Part shown: in pieces, positions 1-7,371 of the stretch
Layout of the letters: every line of letters begins with the position of its first letter
Numbering within the stretch: the stretch's first letter is position 1
Source of the DNA: Anaerobacillus sp.
Lineage (GTDB): Bacteria; Bacillota; Bacilli; Bacillales; Anaerobacillaceae
Direction of reading: 5' to 3'
Assembly: GCA_007118195.1 (NCBI GenBank)
Contig: SKSA01000354.1
Location: 1 to 12,219, forward strand
DNA length: 12,219 bases
Translations under genes and position numbers: made by a program
Notes under the pieces: generated by a model
The model's input: the letters and a program-made list of their open reading frames with translations, nothing else
Told to the model about the DNA's origin: nothing
Database searches by the model: none

Positions 1-40
1 ACGCTTTTTCGTTATGTCCTGTTTGAACATCGTTAGACAT
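1..40 (-). CDS. ylaN: Start of a gene cut by the window edge, probably YlaN (UPF0358)
   Basis: Only the first 13 codons are present: MSNDVQTGHNEKA, reading leftwards off the window. The ATG at 40-38 has a strong ribosome binding site, GGGAGGG, at the normal distance upstream, so this is a real start. The peptide resembles the N-terminus of B. subtilis YlaN as I remember it (a short lead followed by a DHRQKA-like stretch), and in Bacillus ylaN follows the glutaminase gene, as here. YlaN is a small conserved protein reported to bind iron and Fur and relieve Fur repression; that role comes from the family and is not visible here. Identity rests mainly on position, because too few residues are available for a firm call. 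Confidence 0.6.
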   Translation of the reverse strand, partial: MSNDVQTGHNEKA

Positions 41-96
41 TGGTTATTCCCTCCCATACGAGTTGTGTCACTGTCCCTTATTACCTTATGATAGCT

Positions 97-125
97 TTTA
101 TAGTAAGAAAATGCAATATTTTAAA
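97..125 (-). promoter_or_regulatory. Candidate sigma-A promoter of ylaN
   Basis: On the minus strand a TTTAAA box (120-125) and a TATAAA box (97-102) are separated by exactly 17 bases, about 60 bases before the ylaN start. The -35 box is only a partial match to TTGACA. No terminator hairpin is visible between glsA and this point, so ylaN could also be reached by readthrough from glsA. Confidence 0.4.
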
Positions 126-152
126 TGTTTTTATACGCTAAAATCGTAGTTT

Positions 153-1085
153 TTAAAAGATACTTAAATCCCATCTACTTGATAAGCTTTCTAACAACTT
201 CATTCCTGCAACACTATTTCCTCGATCATCTAAAGCTGGACCATAAATACCTATTCCAATACCGTGAGGGACTGCACCCATAATCCCACCTGAAACACCG
301 CTTTTGGCTGGGATGCCAACTTTGATCGCAAATTCTCCTGAAGAATTATACATGCCACAAGTCACCATAAATGTTTTTAAAATCCTAGTAATGTGAAGAG
401 GAATAACTTGTCTTTCTGTTACTGGATTTCTTCCTTCATTGGCAATGACATACCCTAGCTTTGCTAAATCATGACAATCTAATTGAATCGCACACTGTTT
501 CGTATATACATCTAATAATTCTTCGACATCACTTTCAATAACATCATGTTGCTTCATAAAATAACATAAAGACCGGTTTAAAAAGGCTGTTTCAAATTCC
601 GATTTAGCCACTTTTTCACAATAAGCTAGATCGGTATTATTTGTCATTTCATGAATCAAACTTAGTAATCGACCTAGTTTTTCGTCCGTACTTTCACCGA
701 TAATCATATCAGTTACAGCTAAAGCACCAGCATTAATCATTGGATTCAATGGCTTTGATGGTCGATTAGATTCCAGTTTAACGATAGAATTAAACGGGTC
801 ACCAGTTGGCTCCATACCGACATGTGAAAATACATATTCCTCTCCTCGATCCATTAGCGCTAAAGCTAACGTAAGTACTTTCGAGATACTTTGCAACGTA
901 AACTTTTCATGAATACATCCCGCAGCAACACACTCTTCATTCCCTCGATAAATGGCTACAGATAGAGTATCAGGATCTGCAGCTCCTAAGGCTGGTATGT
1001 AGTCTGCAACACGCCCGTATTTTGTGAATTTTTTTGCCTCTATTAACATTTCATCTAATGTATCTTGATGTAGACATTCTGTCAT
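153..1085 (-). CDS. glsA: Glutaminase (GlsA/YlaM type)
   Basis: Hydrolyses L-glutamine to glutamate and ammonia in the cytoplasm. The 310-residue length matches bacterial serine-dependent beta-lactamase-fold glutaminases of about 305-330 residues. Visible signatures are the QSISK segment with the Ser66-x-x-Lys69 catalytic pair, NPMINAGAL near residue 115 in the substrate pocket, and the glycine-rich [13 protein letters not shown] segment around residues 260-275. The protein looks complete, ending in SRWDLSIF. The ATG at 1085 is preceded by AGGAGAG about nine bases upstream. The neighbours ylaK on one side and probable ylaN on the other match B. subtilis ylaM (glsA2) rather than ybgJ (glsA1). 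A perfect inverted repeat lies in its upstream region (1132-1156). I do not see a sensor-kinase pair or glutamine transporter next to it, unlike the glsA1 locus. Confidence 0.92.
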   Translation of the reverse strand: MTECLHQDTLDEMLIEAKKFTKYGRVADYIPALGAADPDTLSVAIYRGNEECVAAGCIHEKFTLQSISKVLTLALALMDRGEEYVFSHVGMEPTGDPFNSIVKLESNRPSKPLNPMINAGALAVTDMIIGESTDEKLGRLLSLIHEMTNNTDLAYCEKVAKSEFETAFLNRSLCYFMKQHDVIESDVEELLDVYTKQCAIQLDCHDLAKLGYVIANEGRNPVTERQVIPLHITRILKTFMVTCGMYNSSGEFAIKVGIPAKSGVSGGIMGAVPHGIGIGIYGPALDDRGNSVAGMKLLESLSSRWDLSIF

Positions 1086-1131
1086 TTTTCAGCACTCTCC
1101 TAATTTTCTGTTCATTATTAGAATGACCATC

Positions 1132-1156
1132 TACTATTATTCCATGAATAATAGTA
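1132..1156. repeat. Perfect 11-bp inverted repeat upstream of glsA
   Basis: TACTATTATTC, a 3-base centre CAT, then its exact reverse complement GAATAATAGTA. It lies about 47 bases before the glsA start codon. It is not followed by a run of T on the minus strand, so it is unlikely to terminate transcription toward glsA. It could be a repressor or activator operator or an mRNA leader hairpin; neither can be chosen from sequence alone. Confidence 0.6.
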
Positions 1157-1332
1157 ACATTTTTCAGGAAAACTTAGCTACGCTTACATTAGAAACTTGA
1201 GTGATAAATAATTATGTATAAAAAACCGACCGTCATTTTGCTTTTTTCATACAAAGATATACCTTCACCATCTAACATGTAAAAGTTCGATGTTATTTTT
1301 CCAACTTTCCAACTTTCCACTAACCAACTAAC

Positions 1333-1373
1333 AAAAAAACAGAATGACTACAAATGAATGTAATCACTCTGTT
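1333..1373 (-). terminator. Rho-independent terminator of ylaK
   Basis: Read on the minus strand, AACAGAGTGATTAC (1373-1360) pairs with GTAGTCATTCTGTT (1351-1338), 14 pairs including two G-U, with an 8-base loop, followed directly by a run of seven T. It lies 32 bases beyond the ylaK stop codon, so glsA should have its own promoter. Confidence 0.9.
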
Positions 1374-1404
1374 CCTGGTAAGAATAACGAAAGCGCCGTT
1401 TATT

Positions 1405-2733
1405 TTAAAGTAAATCCGCTGCTAGTTGCGCTAGACCTGAACGTTCTCCTTTTTCAAGTTTCACGTGGCCACTAATTTTTTGCCCTTTAAATTTTTCGAC
1501 AACATAAGTTAAACCATTATTATATTCATCTAAATAAGGATGGTCAATTTGCTGTGGATCACCCATTAATATAATTTTACTTCCTTCTCCCACTCGAGTT
1601 AATATCGTTTTCACTTCATGTTTCGTTAAGTTCTGAGCTTCATCAATAATAATAAATTGTTCTGGGATACTACGACCACGTATATACGTCAGTGCCTCAA
1701 CTTGTATAGAACCCATCCCAGCTAAAATTTGATCGATCTCTCCAGGCTTTTTAGCATTAAACAAGAATTCTAAATTATCATAGATCGGTTGCATCCAAGG
1801 TCTAAGTTTCTCTTCTTTCTCTCCTGGCAAATAACCAATATCCTTACCAACTGGTACTACAGGCCTTGCTACCAAAAGTTTCTTATAGTTATGAAGATCT
1901 TCCGTTTGTAACAATCCTGCCGCTAAAGATAGTAATGTCTTTCCAGTCCCCGCTTTGCCTACCAATGTAACTAATGGAATATCGTCTCGTAACAATAATT
2001 CAAAAGCCATCTTTTGTTGAACGTTCCGAGGCTTTATTCCCCAAACTTGGTCAGGATCTCTTTGAAACGGTTTAACAATTTTACAACCTTTATCAATTTT
2101 TCCTATCGCTGAACTTGAGCTACCTAGTTCATCCTTTAAAATGACAAATTGATGTGGGTATATATTATTTTGTTTTAATTCTTCCACTTTAATTTGTTGT
2201 TCTGTGTAAAACTTCGTTAACACGTTTAAACTAACATAAGCTTCAAGGTACCCTGAATATATATGATCTGATTCGATGACCCTATCATTTAAAAAGTCTT
2301 CTGATTGTATTCCAATAGCATCGGCTTTAACTCGTAATAAAGCATCTTTAGAAACTAAAATCACCGGCTTTTTATTTTCTTTATTACTCTCCTCTAATAA
2401 TAAGTTTAAGGCTACTGCTAATATTCGATTGTCATTCGTTTTCTCATCAAACATATCTTTCATTTTCTCAAATGATCGATGATTTAGTTCAACCCTTAGT
2501 TCTCCACCATTTTCTAAGTCTACTTTTTCATGGAGTTTTCCTTTTTCACGTAATCGATCCATTATTTTGGCAATTTGTCTTGCATTTCGTCCAATCTCAT
2601 CCATATACCTTTTCTTCGAATCAACTTCTTCTAAGACGATTGCAGGGATTACCACTTCATTCTCCTGAAATGCAAATAGCGCAAATGGATCCTGTAATAA
2701 TACGTTCGTATCTAAGACGTAGATTTTATTCAA
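1405..2733 (-). CDS. ylaK: PIN-PhoH fusion protein (YlaK/PhoH2 family RNA helicase-nuclease)
   Basis: 442 residues, the usual length for the family. Residues 3-140 form a PIN domain, beginning VLDTNVLL, with candidate metal-binding acids D8, E36, D101 and D130. A linker region leads to a C-terminal PhoH ATPase domain with Walker A GKAGTGKT (259-266) and Walker B IIIDEAQN; a GDPQQID segment follows. PhoH2 proteins are reported to unwind and cleave RNA, joining an RNase and an ATP-driven helicase in one chain. All expected catalytic acids appear present, so it should be active. The start is TTG at 2733, set by AGGAGG seven bases upstream; no ATG fits that site. It ends in its own terminator and is likely a single-gene transcript. 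No separate antitoxin-like small gene precedes it. I could not pick a convincing promoter. Confidence 0.92.
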   Translation of the reverse strand: MNKIYVLDTNVLLQDPFALFAFQENEVVIPAIVLEEVDSKKRYMDEIGRNARQIAKIMDRLREKGKLHEKVDLENGGELRVELNHRSFEKMKDMFDEKTNDNRILAVALNLLLEESNKENKKPVILVSKDALLRVKADAIGIQSEDFLNDRVIESDHIYSGYLEAYVSLNVLTKFYTEQQIKVEELKQNNIYPHQFVILKDELGSSSSAIGKIDKGCKIVKPFQRDPDQVWGIKPRNVQQKMAFELLLRDDIPLVTLVGKAGTGKTLLSLAAGLLQTEDLHNYKKLLVARPVVPVGKDIGYLPGEKEEKLRPWMQPIYDNLEFLFNAKKPGEIDQILAGMGSIQVEALTYIRGRSIPEQFIIIDEAQNLTKHEVKTILTRVGEGSKIILMGDPQQIDHPYLDEYNNGLTYVVEKFKGQKISGHVKLEKGERSGLAQLAADLL

Positions 2734-3043
2734 TGTTACGCCTCCTTGACTAATGTAATGGGGTGATTGTCTTATTATTATGTTATGCAGGAAAATTAAA
2801 TTTGAGATACGTGAATAAAAAATGAATGATTAAATCATTAAAGCTTTTTCCAAAAGCAACACTGTTCACGAAAACAGCCTTTTAAAAAGAGAATCCATAA
2901 AGATAAAAATAATCTACGTAGTATTGAAACAAACTTATAAAATTTCAAAAGTGATTTTACTATAAATGTATGTACAACAGAATAAAGTTAGACGAAGAAA
3001 CGAACAATAATTATAAATATTTACAAGAAAGGGATGTTTGATC
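2734..3043. other. Divergent intergenic region between ylaK and ylaJ: contents
   Basis: This 310-base AT-rich gap must hold promoters for two divergent genes, but none scores well by eye on either strand. It contains several small dyads: AATGATT-A-AATCATT near 2822-2838, GCTTTT-tcc-AAAAGC near 2842-2857, and CTGTT-cacgaa-AACAG near 2863-2878. The ylaJ ribosome binding site lies at its right edge. I looked for a forespore sigma-G type promoter (GHATA ... CATNHTA) before ylaJ and saw only a poor match (GAATA near 2982). Confidence 0.5.
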
Positions 3044-3739
3044 ATGAAAGTAATTTACTTTTGTATATATGCCCTCTTATTTTCAACACTGTTTGCCTGT
3101 CAACCTAATACAGCACAGGAACAAGAGAGAGGACAACAACCGTTAGGAATTGCAGAACAAGCTGAAGAGCCACAGATGAACGAAAATAAAACAGCTCAAG
3201 AAGTGGCAGAGCACTTAGTTCACCTTGCAGAGCGTGTACCTGAAGTCCAGGCTGCAACAGCTCTTATACTCGGCGATTTAGCAGTAGTAGGAATTGATGT
3301 AAATGCCGAATTAGATCGTTCAGATGTAGGTGTAGTCAAATACGAAGTAGTTGAAGCCCTAAAAGATGATCCTTATGGAGCCTATGCATTTGTAAGTGCA
3401 GATCCTGATGTAAATGCTCGATTAAGAGGTATGCAGGAAGAGATCCAGGCAGGTCACCCAATTGCCGGCATTATGAATGAGTTAGCCGCAATTGTCGGTA
3501 GATTAATCCCGATAGTTCCTGGTCCTGAACACGAAAAAGCTGAACCAGAGCCAACCGATGCTAATGAAGAAAGGCTTGATGAAGGTCAAGATAATCAGCT
3601 TGAAGACCTACAAGAAGAACATGGTAAAAGAAATATGGAGGACGAAGATTTAACCGAAACAGATGAAAATGTTAAACGAGAAAAGAATCGAAGGCAATTA
3701 GAACAAGGTGATGAGCAAGAAGAACTGGAGAGCGAGTAA
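3044..3739 (+). CDS. ylaJ: YhcN/YlaJ-family sporulation lipoprotein
   Basis: The protein begins with a lipoprotein signal peptide: a hydrophobic stretch then a lipobox LFAC, with Cys19 as the lipidated residue when the ATG at 3044 is used. That ATG is preferred over TTG at 3038 because the AAAGGG ribosome binding site at 3028-3033 is ten bases away rather than four. The 231-residue product has a YhcN/YlaJ core at about residues 45-160, with helical repeats rich in Val and Ala that include VAEHLVHLAERVPEVQAATALI. From about residue 165 the tail is very acidic and Gln/Glu-rich, of low complexity and probably disordered. Related B. subtilis proteins are found in spore membranes and affect spore outgrowth; that is family knowledge. 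It converges with ylaL and shares a terminator with it. Confidence 0.87.
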   Translation: MKVIYFCIYALLFSTLFACQPNTAQEQERGQQPLGIAEQAEEPQMNENKTAQEVAEHLVHLAERVPEVQAATALILGDLAVVGIDVNAELDRSDVGVVKYEVVEALKDDPYGAYAFVSADPDVNARLRGMQEEIQAGHPIAGIMNELAAIVGRLIPIVPGPEHEKAEPEPTDANEERLDEGQDNQLEDLQEEHGKRNMEDEDLTETDENVKREKNRRQLEQGDEQEELESE

Positions 3740-3752
3740 CATAAGAAAATAC

Positions 3753-3791
3753 AATGAAAAAAGCTTAGTCAGCGACTAAGCTTTTTTCATT
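3753..3791. terminator. Bidirectional terminator shared by ylaJ and ylaL
   Basis: A perfect 18-bp stem (3753-3770 with 3774-3791) around a 3-base loop, with A6 on one flank and T6 on the other, so it can work in both directions. It starts 13 bases after the ylaJ stop codon. The last codons of ylaL (Met-Lys-Lys-Ala-stop) lie inside the right arm, so this terminator is partly protein coding. Confidence 0.92.
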
Positions 3792-4231
3792 GCAATCATT
3801 ACTTCACTATCTAATTTATCTGCTGCTTCTTTATCATATGTTTTTTCATACTTAGGTTCAACAGATATTTTTGAACCATAAAACATGACATCCCGAACTT
3901 CTTTTATTTCGATTTCAACTAACGCTAACTTTAGTGGAACCTCTTCTAGTTTTTCTACTTTTATTAGTGCTGTACCACTAATCGAGTATGTAGACTCGTT
4001 TCCAATAATATTTAAAACAACGTTCGCGTTCGCTTTAATGTTTTCAATAATTCGTGAGCGATTATCAACTGCAAAGCGAACAGAATCTTTTTTGGGTGCA
4101 TATACCCAAGAAATCGCACTTATATTCGGTCCACCTGTTTGGTGATCAACGGTTGCGATCGTTACAAAGCGTTCCTTTTGTAACAACTGAAATAATTCTT
4201 CTGTTAACATTTGTTCTACTTGATTAGCCAA
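3776..4231 (-). CDS. ylaL: YlaL, pyridoxamine 5'-phosphate oxidase-like flavin-fold protein
   Basis: A small single-domain protein of the FMN-binding split-barrel (PNPOx-like) superfamily. The typical opening strands are visible in FVTIATVDHQTGGPNISAIS, and the DNRSRIIENIKANANVVLNI segment resembles the usual flavin or phosphate contact region. I choose TTG at 4231, giving 151 residues, because AGGAGG at 4240-4245 lies eight bases upstream. A longer reading from GTG at 4261 is possible but has no ribosome binding site and would put the AGGAGG inside the gene. No substrate is known for this family, and flavin binding is an inference from the fold. The gene converges on ylaJ, and its stop codon TAG lies inside the shared terminator stem. 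Gene order ylaK-ylaJ-ylaL differs in detail from B. subtilis as I recall it. Confidence 0.82.
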   Translation of the reverse strand: MANQVEQMLTEELFQLLQKERFVTIATVDHQTGGPNISAISWVYAPKKDSVRFAVDNRSRIIENIKANANVVLNIIGNESTYSISGTALIKVEKLEEVPLKLALVEIEIKEVRDVMFYGSKISVEPKYEKTYDKEAADKLDSEVMIAMKKA

Positions 4232-4416
4232 GATAAAAACCTCCTCATGAAAATTAGTCACCTATTAAAATAGACGCTAAATGTTATTTTCCCTAACTAT
4301 GTTACAATTACACTATACCTTTTTTTACCTTATGTTTAAACTTTTTTGCTTATTCATTTAACCTTATTCAATTTAATGAAATATGTCGACAGACCAGAAT
4401 TTAAAACCACACCTTC

Positions 4417-4445
4417 TTCACAATAGCAATTATTTCAATTATAAT
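4417..4445 (+). promoter_or_regulatory. Sigma-A promoter of ylaI
   Basis: TTCACA (4417-4422) and TATAAT (4440-4445) are separated by 17 bases, one mismatch from the full sigma-A consensus. It lies about 50 bases before the ylaI start, which suggests constitutive expression. Confidence 0.75.
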
Positions 4446-4495
4446 GCTTATATACCTTTCCAATGGTTGGCAAACGAAGATGAGGTGAATTAACG

Positions 4496-4696
4496 ATGAG
4501 AGTTAAATGCGTCATTTGCGATAAAATCGAATCTATTGATAGTGATTCATTTTTAGCTAAGCGCTTAAGGAATAGACCGAAGCATACATACACGTGTACA
4601 GCTTGTTATGACCGAATTACCGAAAAAACAAAAGCAAGAATAGCTACTGGTAAATTCCGCTTTAATAAACCGGTTGAAAACGACGACGAATGGTAA
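4496..4696 (+). CDS. ylaI: YlaI, small four-cysteine zinc-ribbon-like protein (DUF2197)
   Basis: A 66-residue protein with two CxxC pairs, C5-VI-C8 and C34-TA-C37, separated by a basic segment (AKRLRNRPKH). This is the pattern of a small treble-clef or ribbon zinc site. The C-terminus is charged and ends NDDEW. Length and cysteine spacing match the YlaI family found throughout Bacillus. Its function is unknown, and the basic surface suggests a nucleic acid or ribosome partner, but that is only inference. The start ATG has GAGGTGA seven bases upstream and a good sigma-A promoter. The gene stands alone and converges with the typA-ylaH pair over a strong hairpin terminator. Confidence 0.88.
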   Translation: MRVKCVICDKIESIDSDSFLAKRLRNRPKHTYTCTACYDRITEKTKARIATGKFRFNKPVENDDEW

Positions 4697-4713
4697 TGAA
4701 AAGCGCAGAGCGC

Positions 4714-4758
4714 AAAAAAGCTGATTAGAAGGAATACTCCTATCTAATCAGCTTTTTT
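4714..4758. terminator. Bidirectional terminator between ylaI and ylaH
   Basis: A 16-bp perfect stem (4714-4729 with 4743-4758), continued by an inner AGGA/TCCT pairing, with A6 and T6 at the base. It lies 17 bases after the ylaI stop and 18 bases after the ylaH stop on the other strand, so it serves both transcripts. Confidence 0.93.
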
Positions 4759-4776
4759 ATTTTTGAAATTTTTAAG

Positions 4777-5109
4777 TTACGTATTTTCTACTCGCTTTTC
4801 TTTATGAAGACGAAATTTATAGGCCCCTAATACTAAGGCTGCTATGAGTAATGACTCCACTACAGGAAGCGTTAACGCCAAAAACGTAATAAAAACCGAT
4901 CCAAAAAGTAAAACAATATAAACGACTGCAGTCTTTAAGATAGGAAGTTTCCTTGCAAATCCTAAATTATATACAACAACAGTTAAAATAACAACAACGA
5001 TATATAGTATTGAAAATGCAAACAAAAATTGTTCAGGATTCCCTGCTCCTAGTACTTCGGCTAAAAAGGAAAAGTTTGGTGTCGGAATCTTTTCGTCAGG
5101 GGTAGCCAT
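4777..5109 (-). CDS. ylaH: YlaH, small membrane protein
   Basis: A 110-residue protein with three hydrophobic segments, at about residues 28-49, 57-79 and 82-97, and a short charged C-terminus (RLHKEKRVENT). It matches the YlaH-like family of Bacillus in length, membrane layout and position directly after typA. No catalytic motif is visible and its function is not known. The ATG at 5109 has AAAGGAGGG seven or eight bases upstream. Only 24 bases separate it from the typA stop codon, with no hairpin between, so it is almost certainly transcribed with typA and ends at the shared terminator at 4714-4758. Confidence 0.87.
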   Translation of the reverse strand: MATPDEKIPTPNFSFLAEVLGAGNPEQFLFAFSILYIVVVILTVVVYNLGFARKLPILKTAVVYIVLLFGSVFITFLALTLPVVESLLIAALVLGAYKFRLHKEKRVENT

Positions 5110-5133
5110 TTTAAGCCCTCCTTTGAGTAAGAC

Positions 5134-6978
5134 TTATGCTTTACTTGCTAACTTCTTTTTCTTCTCAATACGCTCACGTTCATTTTTATCTAAAATTTTC
5201 TTTCTTAGACGAATGGATTTAGGTGTAATCTCACATAACTCATCATCATTTAAATATTCTAAAGATTCTTCTAACGTCATAATCCTTGGTCGTTTCATCG
5301 TTACTGTTTGATCTTTATTAGCGGAACGCATATTTGTCATTTGTTTAACCTTAGTTAAATTAACAGTAATATCATTTTCTCTCGTATGTTCACCAACAAT
5401 CATACCTTCATAAACCTCAGTTCCAGGATCAACGAAAATAATTCCACGATCTTCAACTCCCATGATCCCGTATTGACTCGCTTTTCCATGTTCCATTGAT
5501 ACTAACACACCTTGACGTCTTCCTCCTACTTTACCTTCAAGCATAGGTTGATAACTATCAAATGTATGATTAATAATACCATAACCTCTTGTTTGCGTCA
5601 TGAATTCTGTTGAGTAACCAATCAACCCACGAGCAGGGACGAGGAATTCGAGTCGCACTTGACCACTACCGTTATTAACCATATTTAACATTTCACCTTT
5701 ACGTTCCCCAACGGATTCCATAATTGTCCCGGTATACTCTTCAGGAACATCAATGATGACTCTTTCAACTGGCTCGGAACGCACACCATCAACTTCTTTT
5801 ACAATTACTTCAGGTTTTGAAACTTGTAATTCATAGCCTTCACGTCTCATATTCTCGATTAAAATCGATAAATGAAGCTCTCCACGTCCTGATACAACCC
5901 AAGCTTCTGGTGAGTCGGTATTATCAACGCGTAAACTGACGTCAGTTTCAAGCTGAGCTCTAAGACGTTCTTCAATTTTCCTACTTGTCACAAATTTACC
6001 TTCACGACCAGCAAACGGACTATTATTTACAGAGAATGTCATTTGTAATGTCGGTTCATCTATTCGTAATATCGGTAAAGGCTCCTGATGATCTAGGGGA
6101 CATACGGTTTCACCTACATTTATTTCTTCCATACCGGAAATTGCAATAATATCACCAGATATCGCTTCTTCAATTTCAATTCGTTTTAAACCAATAAACC
6201 CGAATAGCTTCGTAACTCGGAACTGCTTTACTGAACCGTCTATTTTCATTAAAGCAACAGGTTGTCCGACATTAATTTTTCCACGAAACACCCGTCCAAC
6301 TCCAATTCTTCCAAGATAATCATTATAGTCTAACATCGTTACTTGGAATTGAAGTGGCTCGTCGCTATTGTCAACCGGAGTAGGAATGTGCTCAATAATC
6401 GCCGAAAATAAATCATCCATATTTTCTTTTTGCCCTTCAGGCTCAGGATCAGTACTTGATGTACCGTTAATTGCTGATGCATACACAACCGGAAAGTCTA
6501 ATTGTTCTTCATCTGCACCTAAGTCAATTAATAAATCAACCACTTCATCCACGACTTCAAGAGGTCTTGCTGCTGGCTTATCAATTTTATTTACGACTAC
6601 AATTGGTGTTAATTTTTGTTCTAAAGCCTTCTTTAATACGAAGCGCGTTTGTGGCATACAACCTTCATAAGAGTCTACAACAAGTAAAACACCATCAACC
6701 ATTTTCATGATTCGTTCCACTTCTCCACCGAAATCGGCATGGCCTGGAGTGTCTAAAATATTAATACGTGTATCTCCAAATTGAATAGCGGTATTTTTCG
6801 CTAAAATTGTAATTCCTCTTTCTTTTTCTAAATCATTAGAGTCCATCGCTCGTTCTTCAACATGTTCATTTGTACGAAACGTTCCAGACTGGTGTAACAA
6901 TTGGTCAACTAACGTTGTTTTCCCATGGTCAACGTGGGCAATAATAGCAATGTTTCGAATATCCTTTCGATGTTTCAT
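5134..6978 (-). CDS. typA: TypA/BipA ribosome-binding GTPase
   Basis: A translational GTPase of the EF-G/EF-Tu superfamily that acts on the ribosome and helps 50S assembly and growth at low temperature or under stress (family knowledge). The 614 residues match the usual length. Visible motifs are G1 AHVDHGKTT (14-22), the switch I region with ERGITI (53-58), G3 DTPGHADF (76-83) and G4 NKID (130-133). These are followed by an EF-Tu-like domain II, EF-G-like domains III and V, and the TypA-specific C-terminal domain ending in a lysine-rich tail. No key residue is missing. The ATG at 6978 has AGGAGAG eight bases upstream, and an extended -10 promoter lies about 60 bases further up. It is the first gene of a two-gene transcript with ylaH. 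Confidence 0.97.
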   Translation of the reverse strand: MKHRKDIRNIAIIAHVDHGKTTLVDQLLHQSGTFRTNEHVEERAMDSNDLEKERGITILAKNTAIQFGDTRINILDTPGHADFGGEVERIMKMVDGVLLVVDSYEGCMPQTRFVLKKALEQKLTPIVVVNKIDKPAARPLEVVDEVVDLLIDLGADEEQLDFPVVYASAINGTSSTDPEPEGQKENMDDLFSAIIEHIPTPVDNSDEPLQFQVTMLDYNDYLGRIGVGRVFRGKINVGQPVALMKIDGSVKQFRVTKLFGFIGLKRIEIEEAISGDIIAISGMEEINVGETVCPLDHQEPLPILRIDEPTLQMTFSVNNSPFAGREGKFVTSRKIEERLRAQLETDVSLRVDNTDSPEAWVVSGRGELHLSILIENMRREGYELQVSKPEVIVKEVDGVRSEPVERVIIDVPEEYTGTIMESVGERKGEMLNMVNNGSGQVRLEFLVPARGLIGYSTEFMTQTRGYGIINHTFDSYQPMLEGKVGGRRQGVLVSMEHGKASQYGIMGVEDRGIIFVDPGTEVYEGMIVGEHTRENDITVNLTKVKQMTNMRSANKDQTVTMKRPRIMTLEESLEYLNDDELCEITPKSIRLRKKILDKNERERIEKKKKLASKA

Positions 6979-7036
6979 CTATGTGTCTCTCCTTATTATA
7001 TTCATGTTTTTTCACCTTTTTTTTCACAACTGTTCT

Positions 7037-7045
7037 ATTATAGCA
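7037..7045 (-). promoter_or_regulatory. Extended -10 promoter of typA
   Basis: On the minus strand the sequence reads TGCTATAAT, an exact TGN-TATAAT extended -10 element, 58 bases before the typA start. A clear -35 box at 16-18 bases is lacking, which extended -10 promoters tolerate. Confidence 0.65.
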
Positions 7046-7140
7046 CAATTTTTCAATACGAATACTATTTTAAATTTATAGTTATTTATACTTTCCTAAC
7101 GAGTCAAATACTTGTACACTTATAAGTAGGAGGGATTAAC

Positions 7141-7323
7141 TTGAAAAAAGAACAAATAATCTTCTTATTATGTGCGATTTTTACAACGATTGCCATTGTT
7201 GGCGTCGGCATATCTATTTCATTAGGAAGTATGCTTGTTTTTAGCTTATCCATTTTACTAGCAACCATTTGTTGTGGTGCTGGCTTTACTTTAAGGAAAA
7301 AATTAGCAACATCCAACAAATAA
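7141..7323 (+). CDS. ylaF: YlaF-like small membrane protein (DUF5325)
   Basis: A 60-residue protein with two hydrophobic helices (about residues 6-26 and 29-50) followed by a short basic tail, GAGFTLRKKLATSNK. The G-GFTL-KKK ending resembles B. subtilis YlaF as I recall it, and the position beside typA agrees. Function is unknown. The start codon is TTG at 7141, fixed by AGGAGGG at 7128-7134 six bases upstream; no ATG is available. It is transcribed away from typA, whereas I recall ylaF and typA on the same strand in B. subtilis, so a local inversion may have occurred. It converges with the ykzI-like gene over a hairpin terminator. Confidence 0.8.
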   Translation: MKKEQIIFLLCAIFTTIAIVGVGISISLGSMLVFSLSILLATICCGAGFTLRKKLATSNK

Positions 7324-7336
7324 TAAATTAAACGAG

Positions 7337-7368
7337 AGAGGTTGACACTTTTTTAAGTGTCAACCTCT
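7337..7368. terminator. Terminator between ylaF and the ykzI-like gene
   Basis: A perfect 14-bp stem (7337-7350 with 7355-7368) with a TTTT loop. On the plus strand it is followed by a T-rich stretch ending in TTTTTT, so it mainly serves ylaF. It starts three bases past the stop codon of the minus-strand gene, and could also act on that strand, though the T run there is weaker. Confidence 0.88.
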
Positions 7369-7371
7369 TCT

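Larger units (their letters stand above)
1086..1404. other. Intergenic region between glsA and ylaK: contents
   Basis: This 319-base gap holds the glsA ribosome binding site, a perfect 11-bp dyad at 1132-1156, an 8-base tandem repeat (CCAACTTT twice, then CCA) near 1299-1319, and the ylaK terminator at 1333-1373. A minus-strand reading frame of 29 codons (about 1190-1278) has no ribosome binding site and I do not accept it as a gene. I could not assign a clear sigma-A promoter for glsA, although it is expected here because the ylaK terminator separates the two genes. Confidence 0.6.

Noticed and set aside
1218..1250. A-run and T-run pair that could form a terminator between ylaK and glsA
   Set aside because: The central G/C parts of the two arms do not pair, so no stable stem forms beyond A-T pairs.
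1190..1278. Minus-strand 29-codon frame between ylaK and glsA
   Set aside because: It has no Shine-Dalgarno sequence before the ATG and no resemblance to a known small protein.
2276..2753. Plus-strand open frames of 68 and 93 codons over ylaK
   Set aside because: They are antisense to a well-supported PhoH gene, lack ribosome binding sites and encode no recognisable domains.
6368..6710. Two plus-strand open frames of 79-100 codons within typA
   Set aside because: They are antisense to the conserved GTPase domain of typA, and their composition mirrors typA codons.
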